Source: Pedobacter terrae (lineage in GTDB: Bacteria > Bacteroidota > Bacteroidia > Sphingobacteriales > Sphingobacteriaceae). Taken from it: a stretch of DNA of 64,000 bases. The translations under genes and the position numbers were made by a program. Where the stretch lies: positions 1 through 64,000 of the forward strand of contig NZ_FNCH01000024.1 of assembly GCF_900100705.1 (NCBI RefSeq), read 5' to 3'. Below the pieces are notes generated by a model, which was not told where the DNA came from, made no database searches, and was given only the letters and a program-made list of their open reading frames with translations. Positions 8,482 through 16,455 of the stretch are shown piece by piece (position 1 is the stretch's first letter; each line of letters opens with the position of its first letter).

Positions 8482-9294
8482 ATGAAGTACACCACAATTT
8501 TATCGGTAAAAGTTAATACCAGCAGCTTTACAATATCTTCAAATTATTTAAAGCGTGAGGTAGAGATAGATATTTATACACCTGAAGGCATTTTAGGAAA
8601 TGAGAAAATAGAACTTCTTTTATTAAATGATGGGCAAGATGTGGCTAAAATGGATTTTAGCCGGATTTTGGAAGATGCCCACCATGCCAAAAGAAACCAT
8701 AGGTTAATTGTTGTAGCCATTAAGGCTTCGGCAGACCGTTTAATGGAATACGGTGTTGCAGGTGCGCCCGATTTTAAAGGACGTGGGGCAAAAGCTAACC
8801 TATACACCGATTTTGTGATCAAAGAGCTTTTGCCTTTTGTTAAAAAGAAAATTGCAATGCCGATTACCGGCAAGGTGGGTTTTGCCGGATTTTCTCTCGG
8901 AGGTCTATCTGCTTTTGATATTGCCTGGAATAATCCTGCTACTTTTGATGTAGTTGGTGTTTTTTCAGGTGCATTTTGGTGGAGAAAAACAGATTTGAAT
9001 GATGGCTATACCGATGCCGACCGCATTATGCATCAGCAATTGGAAAATACTTCTGGCAAGCCGGATATGAAATTCTGGTTGATGACCGGAACGGAAGATG
9101 AAAAGGCTGATCGCAATAAAAATTTGATTATCGATTCTATAGATGATACCATTGATGTGGTTAAGATCCTTCTGAATAAAGGTTATAAACGGCCTGATCA
9201 TGTTTTTTACTATGAAAAAGTTGGTGGCAAACATGACGTGCCAACCTGGGAAGGTGTAATGCCTGCTTTTTTAAATTGGGCATTTGAGGTTTAG
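8482..9294 (+). CDS. Alpha/beta hydrolase, enterochelin esterase-like
   Basis: A 270-residue esterase of the Fes/YieL (putative esterase) group. The nucleophile elbow is VGFAGFSLGGLSAFDIAW. The acid is probably in LMTGTEDEKADRN and the histidine in KVGGKHDVPTWE. The N-terminal strand REVEIDIYTPEG and the ELLLLNDGQD loop fit the family. No signal peptide. I prefer the ATG at 8482 to the in-frame GTG at 8464. It is divergent from the amidoligase/esterase cluster and possibly part of the same pathway. Confidence 0.85.
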   Translation: MKYTTILSVKVNTSSFTISSNYLKREVEIDIYTPEGILGNEKIELLLLNDGQDVAKMDFSRILEDAHHAKRNHRLIVVAIKASADRLMEYGVAGAPDFKGRGAKANLYTDFVIKELLPFVKKKIAMPITGKVGFAGFSLGGLSAFDIAWNNPATFDVVGVFSGAFWWRKTDLNDGYTDADRIMHQQLENTSGKPDMKFWLMTGTEDEKADRNKNLIIDSIDDTIDVVKILLNKGYKRPDHVFYYEKVGGKHDVPTWEGVMPAFLNWAFEV

Positions 9295-9321
9295 TTAGAG
9301 CTTCGTCAAATCCCAAGAGGT

Positions 9322-9375
9322 CGTCATTTCGAGCGGAGTGAAACGGGCATTCCACGCGTTTCAGTCAAGATGACG
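9322..9375. repeat. CGTCATTTCGA-type palindromic element, short copy
   Basis: CGTCATTTCGAGCGGAGTG followed by AAACG (9322-9345) is inverted imperfectly as CGTTTCAGTCAAGATGACG ending at 9375. It fills the gap between two convergent genes and may terminate both. Confidence 0.65.
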
Positions 9376-9395
9376 CGCGTTATAAAAAAAGTTAT

Positions 9396-10073
9396 TTACT
9401 TATACTTCAAAAAAATACCGGTATCAAATATTGTCCACAAACAACTACGTTGTCCACAGCTTTTTAAAGCGGCATTAGCCCAGGTATTGCAGGTTTTCAA
9501 AATACTATAACTGCCCCTGGCTTCGTAAAAAGCATCGCCAATATCATAATGAATGTTTGATTTAACAGGGATTACATGTCCGCTCTCATCTCTTTGAAAA
9601 CTGTTTAAAATATAATGCAACAGCTGCTGGTATTGTGTTTTGCTGACCATGACTTTTATACAGTTTGCATCTTCCCTTATATTTTTATAATACGTAGTGT
9701 GCATAGCCGATGTGCTCAGACCAGAGATTGCCCGAAGTCCGTTACTCAGTTTAAGGTCTGAAAATTCCGGGGTTTCCAGATAGAATTTTTTATCTCCCCA
9801 GCCCACCGCCAGGTATTGATAACTAGTGTCTGCTTCTAAAGTGTTCTGATAACGGATTTCTTTTGTCCAGTTTATTTCTTCGCTAAATGCTGGGACCACA
9901 ATATCAGTGTGCACGCCATTCGTCATAATATATATGGCAACTTCTTTAGCATTTGTTGGGTTGGCATTGATTGTAATTCGCGAGCAGCAAAATGCAGTAA
10001 GGAAGTAAATTCCGATTAATGCAATAAAAACAATTAAAAATCTGCCTGTATACTTTAGAATTTTTTTGTTCAT
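9396..10073 (-). CDS. DUF2459 / TIGR02117 family protein
   Basis: A 225-residue protein with an N-terminal membrane anchor (about residues 9-27, ending in AFCCSR) and an extracytoplasmic domain. Family motifs: IMTNGVHTDIVVP, the AVGWGDKKFYLETP strand, and KTCNTWANAALKSCG near the end. The His and Cys in these motifs suggest a papain-like hydrolase fold, but the family has no demonstrated activity I can name. It stands alone, convergent with the esterase gene. Confidence 0.85.
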   Translation of the reverse strand: MNKKILKYTGRFLIVFIALIGIYFLTAFCCSRITINANPTNAKEVAIYIMTNGVHTDIVVPAFSEEINWTKEIRYQNTLEADTSYQYLAVGWGDKKFYLETPEFSDLKLSNGLRAISGLSTSAMHTTYYKNIREDANCIKVMVSKTQYQQLLHYILNSFQRDESGHVIPVKSNIHYDIGDAFYEARGSYSILKTCNTWANAALKSCGQRSCLWTIFDTGIFLKYK

Positions 10074-10154
10074 TCCATCTGTATTGTTTCCCTTAATACA
10101 TCAACTGCAATTATGGTAACCCAATTTACAGAATAATGATGTTAATCGATTTTA

Positions 10155-10367
10155 TTGATATTGATATCAAAAAACATGATTTTTTGCGTGTACAAGTTAT
10201 CTCTACCTTGTCGTGAACCCATGGTTTTTGCCTGGATGCCTGCTGTGGCTATTTATTTTAATGATCCTGATGGACATGCACTGGAATTTATTGCCATTTT
10301 GGAAGGAGAGGCGAGACCAGAATTCGGCGTGATTTCTTATCAGTATTGGTTAAAGGTAAACTTATAA
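10155..10367 (+). pseudogene. VOC (glyoxalase/bleomycin resistance) family remnant
   Basis: From about 10212 the reading frame encodes EPMVFAWMPAVAIYFNDPDG, then HALEFIAILEGEARPEFGVI and the end of the domain. This is the C-terminal third of a vicinal-oxygen-chelate protein, including the metal-binding Glu of the LEFI strand. The upstream residues do not fit the family and no matching N-terminal part lies before it; the next gene upstream is on the other strand. A 5'-truncated relic is the simplest reading. Confidence 0.65.
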
Positions 10368-10450
10368 TCGGCACTTATGAATGCTATATTAATGCCTTAA
10401 TGGTTCTAATTAACTGGTGTAATTTTTGTAAAGTTTTAATAATTAATATT

Positions 10451-10798
10451 TTAAGTAATTTCTTTATCTTCAATCATAATGCTGCCACCTTCACAATGAA
10501 TCAACACGGTACAATCATCCCGTCTATCTTTTACCAAAACTTTGGTATTGATTTTACAGAGGTTTTCTGCCAGTTCATCCTGAATTTCAGCCCACTCCTG
10601 GCTAAGGGTTTCCAGTTCCTGTTCTTTGCGTTCCCTTTCTATACAGGCAATAAGGTGTTCGTCGGCCTGTGGGGCGGTAATGTACTCTTCCTTTGATAAA
10701 TCTGGTACTTCAGCCGCATCCATAGCCCTTTTTGCTGCTTCTACTTCAAGCGACTTTTCTTCATACTGATCAAATAATTCTTGTATTGATTTTTCCAT
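10451..10798 (-). CDS. Hypothetical coiled-coil protein
   Basis: A 115-residue acidic protein I do not recognise. Residues 1-80 are mostly Glu/Lys/Ala/Leu with heptad-like spacing and should form helical coiled coil (MEKSIQELFDQYEEKSLEVE, ELETLSQEWAEIQDELAENL). The last 30 residues (INTKVLVKDRRDDCTVLIHC) look like a short beta domain. No signal peptide or membrane segment. Isolated on the minus strand between a VOC relic and typA. Confidence 0.6.
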   Translation of the reverse strand: MEKSIQELFDQYEEKSLEVEAAKRAMDAAEVPDLSKEEYITAPQADEHLIACIERERKEQELETLSQEWAEIQDELAENLCKINTKVLVKDRRDDCTVLIHCEGGSIMIEDKEIT

Positions 10799-11047
10799 TT
10801 ACATAATACCCTCAAACTAATCATTTGTTTTGTTCATTTGAACTTGAAAGATTTTTTTAAACAGGCTTTGGTTTGTAAACCTGATGGAAACGGCAGCCCC
10901 GATTTTTTTATGAGGGCTAATTGTACAGCAGGGCCGATTAAACCGAAACGCTACTGCAATTGCTTTTCTAACTAAAAATGAGACCATTGCAACGTTATTA
11001 AAGCATTAAATAGTGAGCGATATAGTAGAAAATCCATTTCTAAACAC

Positions 11048-11055
11048 TATCTTTG
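11048..11055 (+). promoter_or_regulatory. Candidate -7 box of typA
   Basis: TATCTTTG fits TAnnTTTG and lies 22 bases before the typA ATG. The 250 bases upstream (10799-11047) hold no gene that I can see. Confidence 0.5.
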
Positions 11056-11077
11056 CGCCAAATTTGAGGCGCATTTT

Positions 11078-12883
11078 ATGCAAAAGATTAGAAATATAGC
11101 TATTATAGCACACGTTGACCACGGTAAAACCACGTTGGTTGATAAGATTTTACACTCTTGTTCTATTTTTCGTGACAACGAACAAACAGGAGAGTTGATA
11201 TTGGATAATAACGATTTAGAGCGTGAGCGTGGTATCACAATCGTATCTAAAAACGTATCAGTTCAATACAAAGATGTAAAAATTAACATTATCGATACAC
11301 CTGGTCACGCGGATTTTGGCGGTGAAGTAGAGCGTGTTTTGAAAATGGCCGATGGGGTACTTTTACTTTGTGATGCTTTTGAAGGTGCAATGCCTCAAAC
11401 GCGTTTCGTAACACAAAAAGCTTTGGCACTTGGTTTAAAACCAATTGTGGTAGTGAACAAAGTAGATAAAGAAAACTGTCGCCCTGAAGAGGTTTATGAG
11501 CAAATTTTCGAATTGTTCTTTAACCTTGAAGCTACTGAAGAGCAATTGGATTTTCCGGTTATTTACGGTTCATCTAAACAAGGATGGATGAGTACTGACT
11601 GGCAGAAACCAACTACTGATATTTTTGCTTTATTGGATGCTGTTGTGGCTAACATTCCACCAGCACCAATTAACGATGGTACTTTGCAGATGCAGATTAC
11701 CTCTTTAGATTATTCATCTTTCGTAGGTCGTATCGCAATTGGCCGTGTTCACCGTGGTACCATTAAAGAAAACCAACCCGTTACTTTAATTAAACGCGAT
11801 GGCAAAATTGTTAAAACAAGAGTTAAAGAACTTTATACTTTCGAAGGTTTAGGAAAAATCCGTACTCAAGAAGTAGGTTCTGGTGATATTTGTGCGGTTG
11901 TAGGTATTGATGGTTTTGATATTGGTGATACCATCGCTGATTTCGAGGCACCAGAGCAATTACCGGTAATTAGCATTGATGAGCCAACAATGAACATGTT
12001 GTTCACCATCAATAACTCGCCATTCTTCGGTAAAGAAGGTAAATTGGTTACTTCTCAACGGATCAAAGACCGTTTGATGAAGGAAATGGAGAAAAACTTA
12101 GCATTAAAAGTTGTTGAAACTCAGGGTGCAGATTCATGGTTGGTTTATGGCCGTGGTATTCTTCACTTATCTGTTTTGATCGAAACAATGCGTCGTGAAG
12201 GTTATGAATTGCAAGTTGGTCAGCCACAGGTAATTGTTAAGGAAATTGACGGTAAAAAACATGAGCCAATTGAAACTTTAATTGTAGATGTACCTGCTGA
12301 AGTTTCTGGTAAAGTAATCGAATTGGTAACCCAGCGTAAAGGTGAGTTATTGATTATGGAACCAAAAGGTGATTTACAACACTTAGAATTCGAAATCCCA
12401 TCTCGTGGTATTATCGGTTTACGTAATAACGTTTTAACAGCTACTGCTGGTGAGGCAATTATGGCACACCGTTTCAAAGCTTATGAGCCTTGGAAAGGCA
12501 CTATCCCTGGTCGTTTAAATGGCGTATTAATTTCGATGGATAAAGGTACTACTACTGCATATTCGATCGATAAATTACAGGATAGAGGCCGTTTCTTTGT
12601 AGATCCGGGAGTTGATATTTACGAAGGACAAATTTTAGGAGAGCATATCCGTGATAATGATTTAGTAATCAATATCGTAAAAGGTAAAGCTTTAACTAAC
12701 ATGCGTGCATCAGGTACTGATGATAATGCACGTATTGCACCGGCAATTAAATTTTCATTGGAAGAGGCTATGGAATACATCCAGGCTGATGAGTACATCG
12801 AAGTTACCCCGGTAAGCATGCGTTTACGTAAAATCTTCTTAACGGAGCAAGAACGTAAAGTTAAAGGAAAGCAATTCGCTTAA
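11078..12883 (+). CDS. typA: Translational GTPase TypA/BipA
   Basis: A 601-residue ribosome-associated GTPase, full length for the family. The G domain shows AHVDHGKTTLVDKIL (G1), RERGITI (G2), IDTPGHADFGGEVERVL (G3) and VVNKVDKENCRP (G4). Domain II follows at about residues 200-300, then two EF-G-like domains and the BipA-specific C-terminal domain (RGIIGLRNNVLTATAGEAIM, then the FKAYEPWKGTIPGR segment). It assists 50S assembly and growth under stress or cold. A TAnnTTTG box precedes it and a strong hairpin follows, so it is monocistronic. Confidence 0.97.
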   Translation: MQKIRNIAIIAHVDHGKTTLVDKILHSCSIFRDNEQTGELILDNNDLERERGITIVSKNVSVQYKDVKINIIDTPGHADFGGEVERVLKMADGVLLLCDAFEGAMPQTRFVTQKALALGLKPIVVVNKVDKENCRPEEVYEQIFELFFNLEATEEQLDFPVIYGSSKQGWMSTDWQKPTTDIFALLDAVVANIPPAPINDGTLQMQITSLDYSSFVGRIAIGRVHRGTIKENQPVTLIKRDGKIVKTRVKELYTFEGLGKIRTQEVGSGDICAVVGIDGFDIGDTIADFEAPEQLPVISIDEPTMNMLFTINNSPFFGKEGKLVTSQRIKDRLMKEMEKNLALKVVETQGADSWLVYGRGILHLSVLIETMRREGYELQVGQPQVIVKEIDGKKHEPIETLIVDVPAEVSGKVIELVTQRKGELLIMEPKGDLQHLEFEIPSRGIIGLRNNVLTATAGEAIMAHRFKAYEPWKGTIPGRLNGVLISMDKGTTTAYSIDKLQDRGRFFVDPGVDIYEGQILGEHIRDNDLVINIVKGKALTNMRASGTDDNARIAPAIKFSLEEAMEYIQADEYIEVTPVSMRLRKIFLTEQERKVKGKQFA

Positions 12884-12919
12884 ACCTTAAATCCCTGAAA
12901 AGGGAATAAAATATAGATC

Positions 12920-12949
12920 AAAAGCCTCGATATAAATCGGGGCTTTTTT
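12920..12949 (+). terminator. Rho-independent terminator of typA
   Basis: AAAAGCC-T-CGAT pairs with ATCG-G-GGCTTTT (one G-T wobble) around ATAA, followed by a T run, 37 bases after the typA stop. Confidence 0.85.
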
Positions 12950-13109
12950 GTGTAAAAACGGTTTTGGTGTTAAGCAGTTGGATAGTAAATGGAATTGCAA
13001 TTAATTATTGCTTTCAATCAATAAGGCTATTTTCTGTCAGCTATTTTTCATAAAACCTGGGGGAATAAAAAGTTAACAATCGGATGGCAATCAGATTTCG
13101 GAGTACTTT

Positions 13110-13117
13110 TAATTTTG
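13110..13117 (+). promoter_or_regulatory. Candidate -7 box before the first acyltransferase
   Basis: TAATTTTG matches TAnnTTTG and lies 33 bases before the GTG start at 13150. Confidence 0.4.
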
Positions 13118-13149
13118 TGCTTTATCAAATAAACTAATTGTCCCTAATC

Positions 13150-14076
13150 GTGATTAATAAAGGATTATCTAAGGGGGGTATATTTTTATTGAATATGCTC
13201 TCTCAATTGCCACTATTTGTATTGTACAGGTTGGCAGATGCTTTTTATGTCATAATCTTTTATGTTTTCGGTTACCGAAGAAAAGTGGTTAAAGAAAACT
13301 TGCTCAACGCTTTTCCGGAAAAAGCCTCCGGTGAAATTGATACCATAGAAAAACGGTTCTACAAATTTTTGGCTTCACTTTTTATCGAAGTGATCAAAAT
13401 GAAAAGCATTTCTCAAAAAGAATTAAACAAGCGGGTAAAATTTAAAAATACTGATCTTGTAGAAGCCTATCTAAAAAATAATGAAAGCGTGCTTTTCTGC
13501 TCATCACATTATGGTAATTATGAATGGGTGTGTATGGCTATTGGTTTAAACTTTTCGGGCGCACATTTTCCAATTTATAAACCTTTAAGCAGCGAAACTT
13601 TCGATAACTGGTTTCTAACGATGAGAAGCAAATTCGGCAATCATATGGTATCGATGCGTCAAACTTTAAGGGCCATACAGGCCAATAAACATCAGCCAAC
13701 CATGTTTACCTTTGGCAGCGATCAGGCACCTTCAAAAGATGAATCGAATTATTGGACAACTTTTTTAAATCAGGAATCTTCTATACAGTTAGGGGTGGAA
13801 AAAATTGCGAGGAAAACCAACCGTCCGGTTTTTTATCTTAAAATCAATTATTTGAAAAGAGGATATTATGAAGTTGACTGTGTTCCGATCTGTTTAAATC
13901 CATCCGAAACAGCCGAGTTTGAAATTACCGAAATGCATACCCGTTTTTTAGAGGATATGATTAAAGAAGCACCTGCTTACTGGTTATGGAGCCATAGGAG
14001 GTGGAAATATAAACCAGAACCAAAGGTTTCAGCTATTGTTGAAAAAGATTATAATTTGATAGATGAACCGGCTTAA
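13150..14076 (+). CDS. LpxL/HtrB-like lipid A acyltransferase, copy 1
   Basis: A 308-residue member of the lipid A biosynthesis acyltransferase family. An N-terminal hydrophobic segment (GIFLLNMLSQLPLFVLYRLA) anchors it to the inner membrane. RRKVVKENLLNAFP is the family entry motif. The HX4E catalytic motif is in SSHYGNYEWVCM, and FGSDQAP, TNRPVFYL and YWLWSHRRWKY are further conserved blocks. It should transfer a secondary acyl chain to lipid A or a related lipid. I choose the GTG at 13150 over the TTG at 13138 because the tandem copy downstream begins with the same Val-Ile codons. Confidence 0.9.
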   Translation: MINKGLSKGGIFLLNMLSQLPLFVLYRLADAFYVIIFYVFGYRRKVVKENLLNAFPEKASGEIDTIEKRFYKFLASLFIEVIKMKSISQKELNKRVKFKNTDLVEAYLKNNESVLFCSSHYGNYEWVCMAIGLNFSGAHFPIYKPLSSETFDNWFLTMRSKFGNHMVSMRQTLRAIQANKHQPTMFTFGSDQAPSKDESNYWTTFLNQESSIQLGVEKIARKTNRPVFYLKINYLKRGYYEVDCVPICLNPSETAEFEITEMHTRFLEDMIKEAPAYWLWSHRRWKYKPEPKVSAIVEKDYNLIDEPA

Positions 14077-14166
14077 CCAGATCATTACAGAATTATTAAA
14101 TCTAACATTTTCGTGGCATAATTTTATAACCTGCTGTTTAAATTAGCATTTCAACTAATTCCGAAT

Positions 14167-15042
14167 GTGATTATAACGTGGATTTCCCGTTTGGGAATAT
14201 TTCTTTTAAGCGTATTATCCCTGCTTCCACTATCTATATTGTACATATTGGCTGATGGAACATATCTGTTACTGTATTTTGTATTTCGGTACCGTAGGAA
14301 AGTGGTGAGGGAGAATCTGTTAAATGCGCTTCCCGATAGGGCATTACAAGAGATTTTAGTTATCGAAAAGCGATTTTACCGTTATCTGGCCTCGCTGATT
14401 TTTGAAGTTGTTAAAATGAGTAGTATTTCCAAACAGGAAATCGAAAGACGTTTTGTTTTTAAAAACAAAGCGCGTGTGCAGGAATACTTAGACCAGGGTC
14501 AAAGTATATTATTCTGTTCAGCACATTATGGCAACTGGGAGTGGGGTACTTTGGGTTTAGGACTTAACTTCTCTGCAGATCATTACCCCATTTACAAACC
14601 CTTAAGCAATCCAACATTTGATCATTGGTTTAAAAAAGTACGAAGTAAATTTGGTAATAAATTAGTTGCCATGCGGCAAACTATGCGTGCGTTGCAGGTT
14701 AGTAAAGGTAAGCCAAGCATGTTTAGTTTCGGTAATGACCAGGCACCCGCTAAAGACGAATCGCATTATTGGACTAATTTTATGCACCAGCCCAGTTCTA
14801 TACAGTTAGGGATTGAAAAAATAGCCAAGCGTACCAATCGGCCTATATTTTATCTCAAAGTGAAAGTGCTAAGACGCGGTTTTTATGAAGTGGATTGTGT
14901 GCCGCTTTGTTTAAAACCGGCTGAAACCGTTACGTATGAAATTACTGAAATGCATACCCGCTTCTTGGAAGAAATTATCAATGCACAGCCTGAATATTGG
15001 CTTTGGAGCCATAAACGATGGAAGTATAAACCTCAACATTAA
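14167..15042 (+). CDS. LpxL/HtrB-like lipid A acyltransferase, copy 2
   Basis: A 291-residue tandem paralogue of the preceding gene, alignable from start to end with the same blocks: RRKVVRENLLNALP, SAHYGNWEWGTLG (HX4E), FGNDQAPAKDESHYW, TNRPIFYLKV and YWLWSHKRWKY. The start is GTG. Copy 1 carries about 15 extra C-terminal residues. The two differ in many positions outside the motifs, so the duplication is not recent. They may add different acyl chains or act at different positions of lipid A. Confidence 0.9.
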   Translation: MIITWISRLGIFLLSVLSLLPLSILYILADGTYLLLYFVFRYRRKVVRENLLNALPDRALQEILVIEKRFYRYLASLIFEVVKMSSISKQEIERRFVFKNKARVQEYLDQGQSILFCSAHYGNWEWGTLGLGLNFSADHYPIYKPLSNPTFDHWFKKVRSKFGNKLVAMRQTMRALQVSKGKPSMFSFGNDQAPAKDESHYWTNFMHQPSSIQLGIEKIAKRTNRPIFYLKVKVLRRGFYEVDCVPLCLKPAETVTYEITEMHTRFLEEIINAQPEYWLWSHKRWKYKPQH

Positions 15043-15093
15043 CTACTTGTTTGAAAGGGATAAGCGAAAGCAGGTATAATTTCTTAAATATTT

Positions 15094-15101
15094 TATATTT
15101 G
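15094..15101 (+). promoter_or_regulatory. Candidate -7 box of the serine hydrolase gene
   Basis: TATATTTG fits TAnnTTTG. It lies 18 bases before the ATG at 15120 and downstream of the first in-frame TTG (15051), which supports the ATG as the true start. Confidence 0.5.
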
Positions 15102-15119
15102 CTATTACAACGCCTACCC

Positions 15120-16310
15120 ATGAGAACCTTCAAAAAGATACTATTAATCCTGATTTATTCGTTTTTTTTATCGTTGCTGGCCTTATTCCTTTGGAAACCA
15201 TATTTGTTGAATGTGTTAAAATACAGAACACCGAATGCCGAAACCTATAAAATTTTTCCACAGGAAGTTTCGAATAAGAGTGATTCGGTTTTTCATTTTA
15301 TAAGATCAGTAAAACAACGAAACGACTTAGATACCTTACATGTATTAGATGAAAATAACCGATCCATTCCCTTAAAAGACTATTTAAAAAATGGACAAAT
15401 AAATGTTTTTATCGTGATCAGGAATGATAGTGTTTTATATGAGCGATATAATAAGGGTTATAGTGATAGTACCTTGACCAGTATATTTTCGGGTGCTAAA
15501 ACCATGATTTCTATTGTAGTTGGTCAGGCGTTGGCAGACCGTAGCATTAAAAGCTTAGATGATAAATTGACAAAGTATATTCCTGAATTAAAATCGAACC
15601 CTGCCTTTGCCCAAATTACTTTAAAAAACCTCCTGGATATGAAATCGGGACTTGAGTTTCAGGATGCGTTCGGCGGAGTAATAAAAGCATTTTTTTCTGA
15701 TGAGGCTAAATATTATTATACCAATGATATGAAAGCGCAACTGATGAAAGTTAAACTGGTAAATAAGCCAGGAACGGTTTGGGTATACAAAAGCATTGAT
15801 CCGATTTTATTGGGCTGGGTTTTAAAAAAAGCCGCCGGAAAATCTGTAGCTCAGTATTTCGAAGCGAATGTGTGGAAGCAGATAGGTACGGAATATCACG
15901 CCACCTGGGGCCTGGACCAAGTTAATGGCCTTACAAACACCGCAAGCCGTTTTCAGGTGACAGCCATTGATTTTGCAAAAATCGGCCGGTTATATTTAAA
16001 TCAAGGTAAGTACAATGGAAAGCAAGTCGTTCCGGAAAGCTGGGTAAATCAATCCACCCATATCGGCACGGAAAAGCCTGCATCCGCAAAAGGCTGGCAA
16101 AAATCGGCACATCATTATCTCTGGTGGATCCCGCAAGAAGGAGATCATGGCGATTATGCGGCAGAAGGTATGCTTGGCCAAAGGTTATATGTTGATCCAA
16201 AAACAAATACCATCATTGTGCAGTTTGCCGATCACGGCGCAGGGAATTATCCTTACCGGAAAATCAGCAGGTATCTCGCTGGATTGCCGTTTAGTTATCC
16301 GAAGTCTTAA
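15120..16310 (+). CDS. Serine hydrolase, beta-lactamase-like fold
   Basis: A 396-residue membrane-anchored enzyme of the class C beta-lactamase/esterase (COG1680) type. Residues 5-26 form a signal anchor. The SxxK motif is SGAK (Ser124, Lys127). The Tyr motif is in GTVWVYKSIDPILLGWVL, and LTLKNLLDMKSGLEF-type text appears as ITLKNLLDMKSGLEF. The third motif probably lies near DYAAEGMLGQRLYVDP. Such proteins are mostly peptidases or esterases of the envelope rather than antibiotic-resistance enzymes. The longer TTG start at 15051 would put 23 non-hydrophobic residues before the anchor and is unlikely. Confidence 0.87.
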   Translation: MRTFKKILLILIYSFFLSLLALFLWKPYLLNVLKYRTPNAETYKIFPQEVSNKSDSVFHFIRSVKQRNDLDTLHVLDENNRSIPLKDYLKNGQINVFIVIRNDSVLYERYNKGYSDSTLTSIFSGAKTMISIVVGQALADRSIKSLDDKLTKYIPELKSNPAFAQITLKNLLDMKSGLEFQDAFGGVIKAFFSDEAKYYYTNDMKAQLMKVKLVNKPGTVWVYKSIDPILLGWVLKKAAGKSVAQYFEANVWKQIGTEYHATWGLDQVNGLTNTASRFQVTAIDFAKIGRLYLNQGKYNGKQVVPESWVNQSTHIGTEKPASAKGWQKSAHHYLWWIPQEGDHGDYAAEGMLGQRLYVDPKTNTIIVQFADHGAGNYPYRKISRYLAGLPFSYPKS

Positions 16311-16397
16311 CCGCAAAGAACGCTATGTTTACGCCAAGTGCGCTAAGAAATTTCACTTTGCATTCCTTTGCGTAAAACTTTGTGGCCTTTGCGGTAA
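16308..16397. repeat. ACCGCAAAG-type inverted repeat element
   Basis: TTAACCGCAAAGAACGC at the left is inverted as GCCTTTGCGGTAAA at the right, with ACGCCAAG/CTTTGCGT-like inner arms. The left end coincides with the stop of the serine hydrolase gene (TTAACC). A second member is at 45956-46024. Confidence 0.65.
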
Positions 16398-16455
16398 AAA
16401 AAGATAGGAGCATGTTCTTTGTGGTTAAGTTTTTAAAACTGTACATTGCCTCTGC

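Noticed and set aside
10799..11047. Small RNA or gene between the coiled-coil protein and typA
   Set aside because: Some GC-rich patches and an open minus-strand stretch exist, but no conserved RNA core, start codon or family likeness was found.
15120..16310. Beta-lactamase resistance gene
   Set aside because: The SxxK fold is shared with many esterases and peptidases. The membrane anchor, and Tyr-Lys-Ser where Tyr-x-Asn is expected, argue against a resistance enzyme.
16147..16407. Open frame of 86 codons across the end of the serine hydrolase gene
   Set aside because: It lies in another frame of the hydrolase and then in the ACCGCAAAG repeat; Cys- and Lys-rich repeat translation without family likeness.
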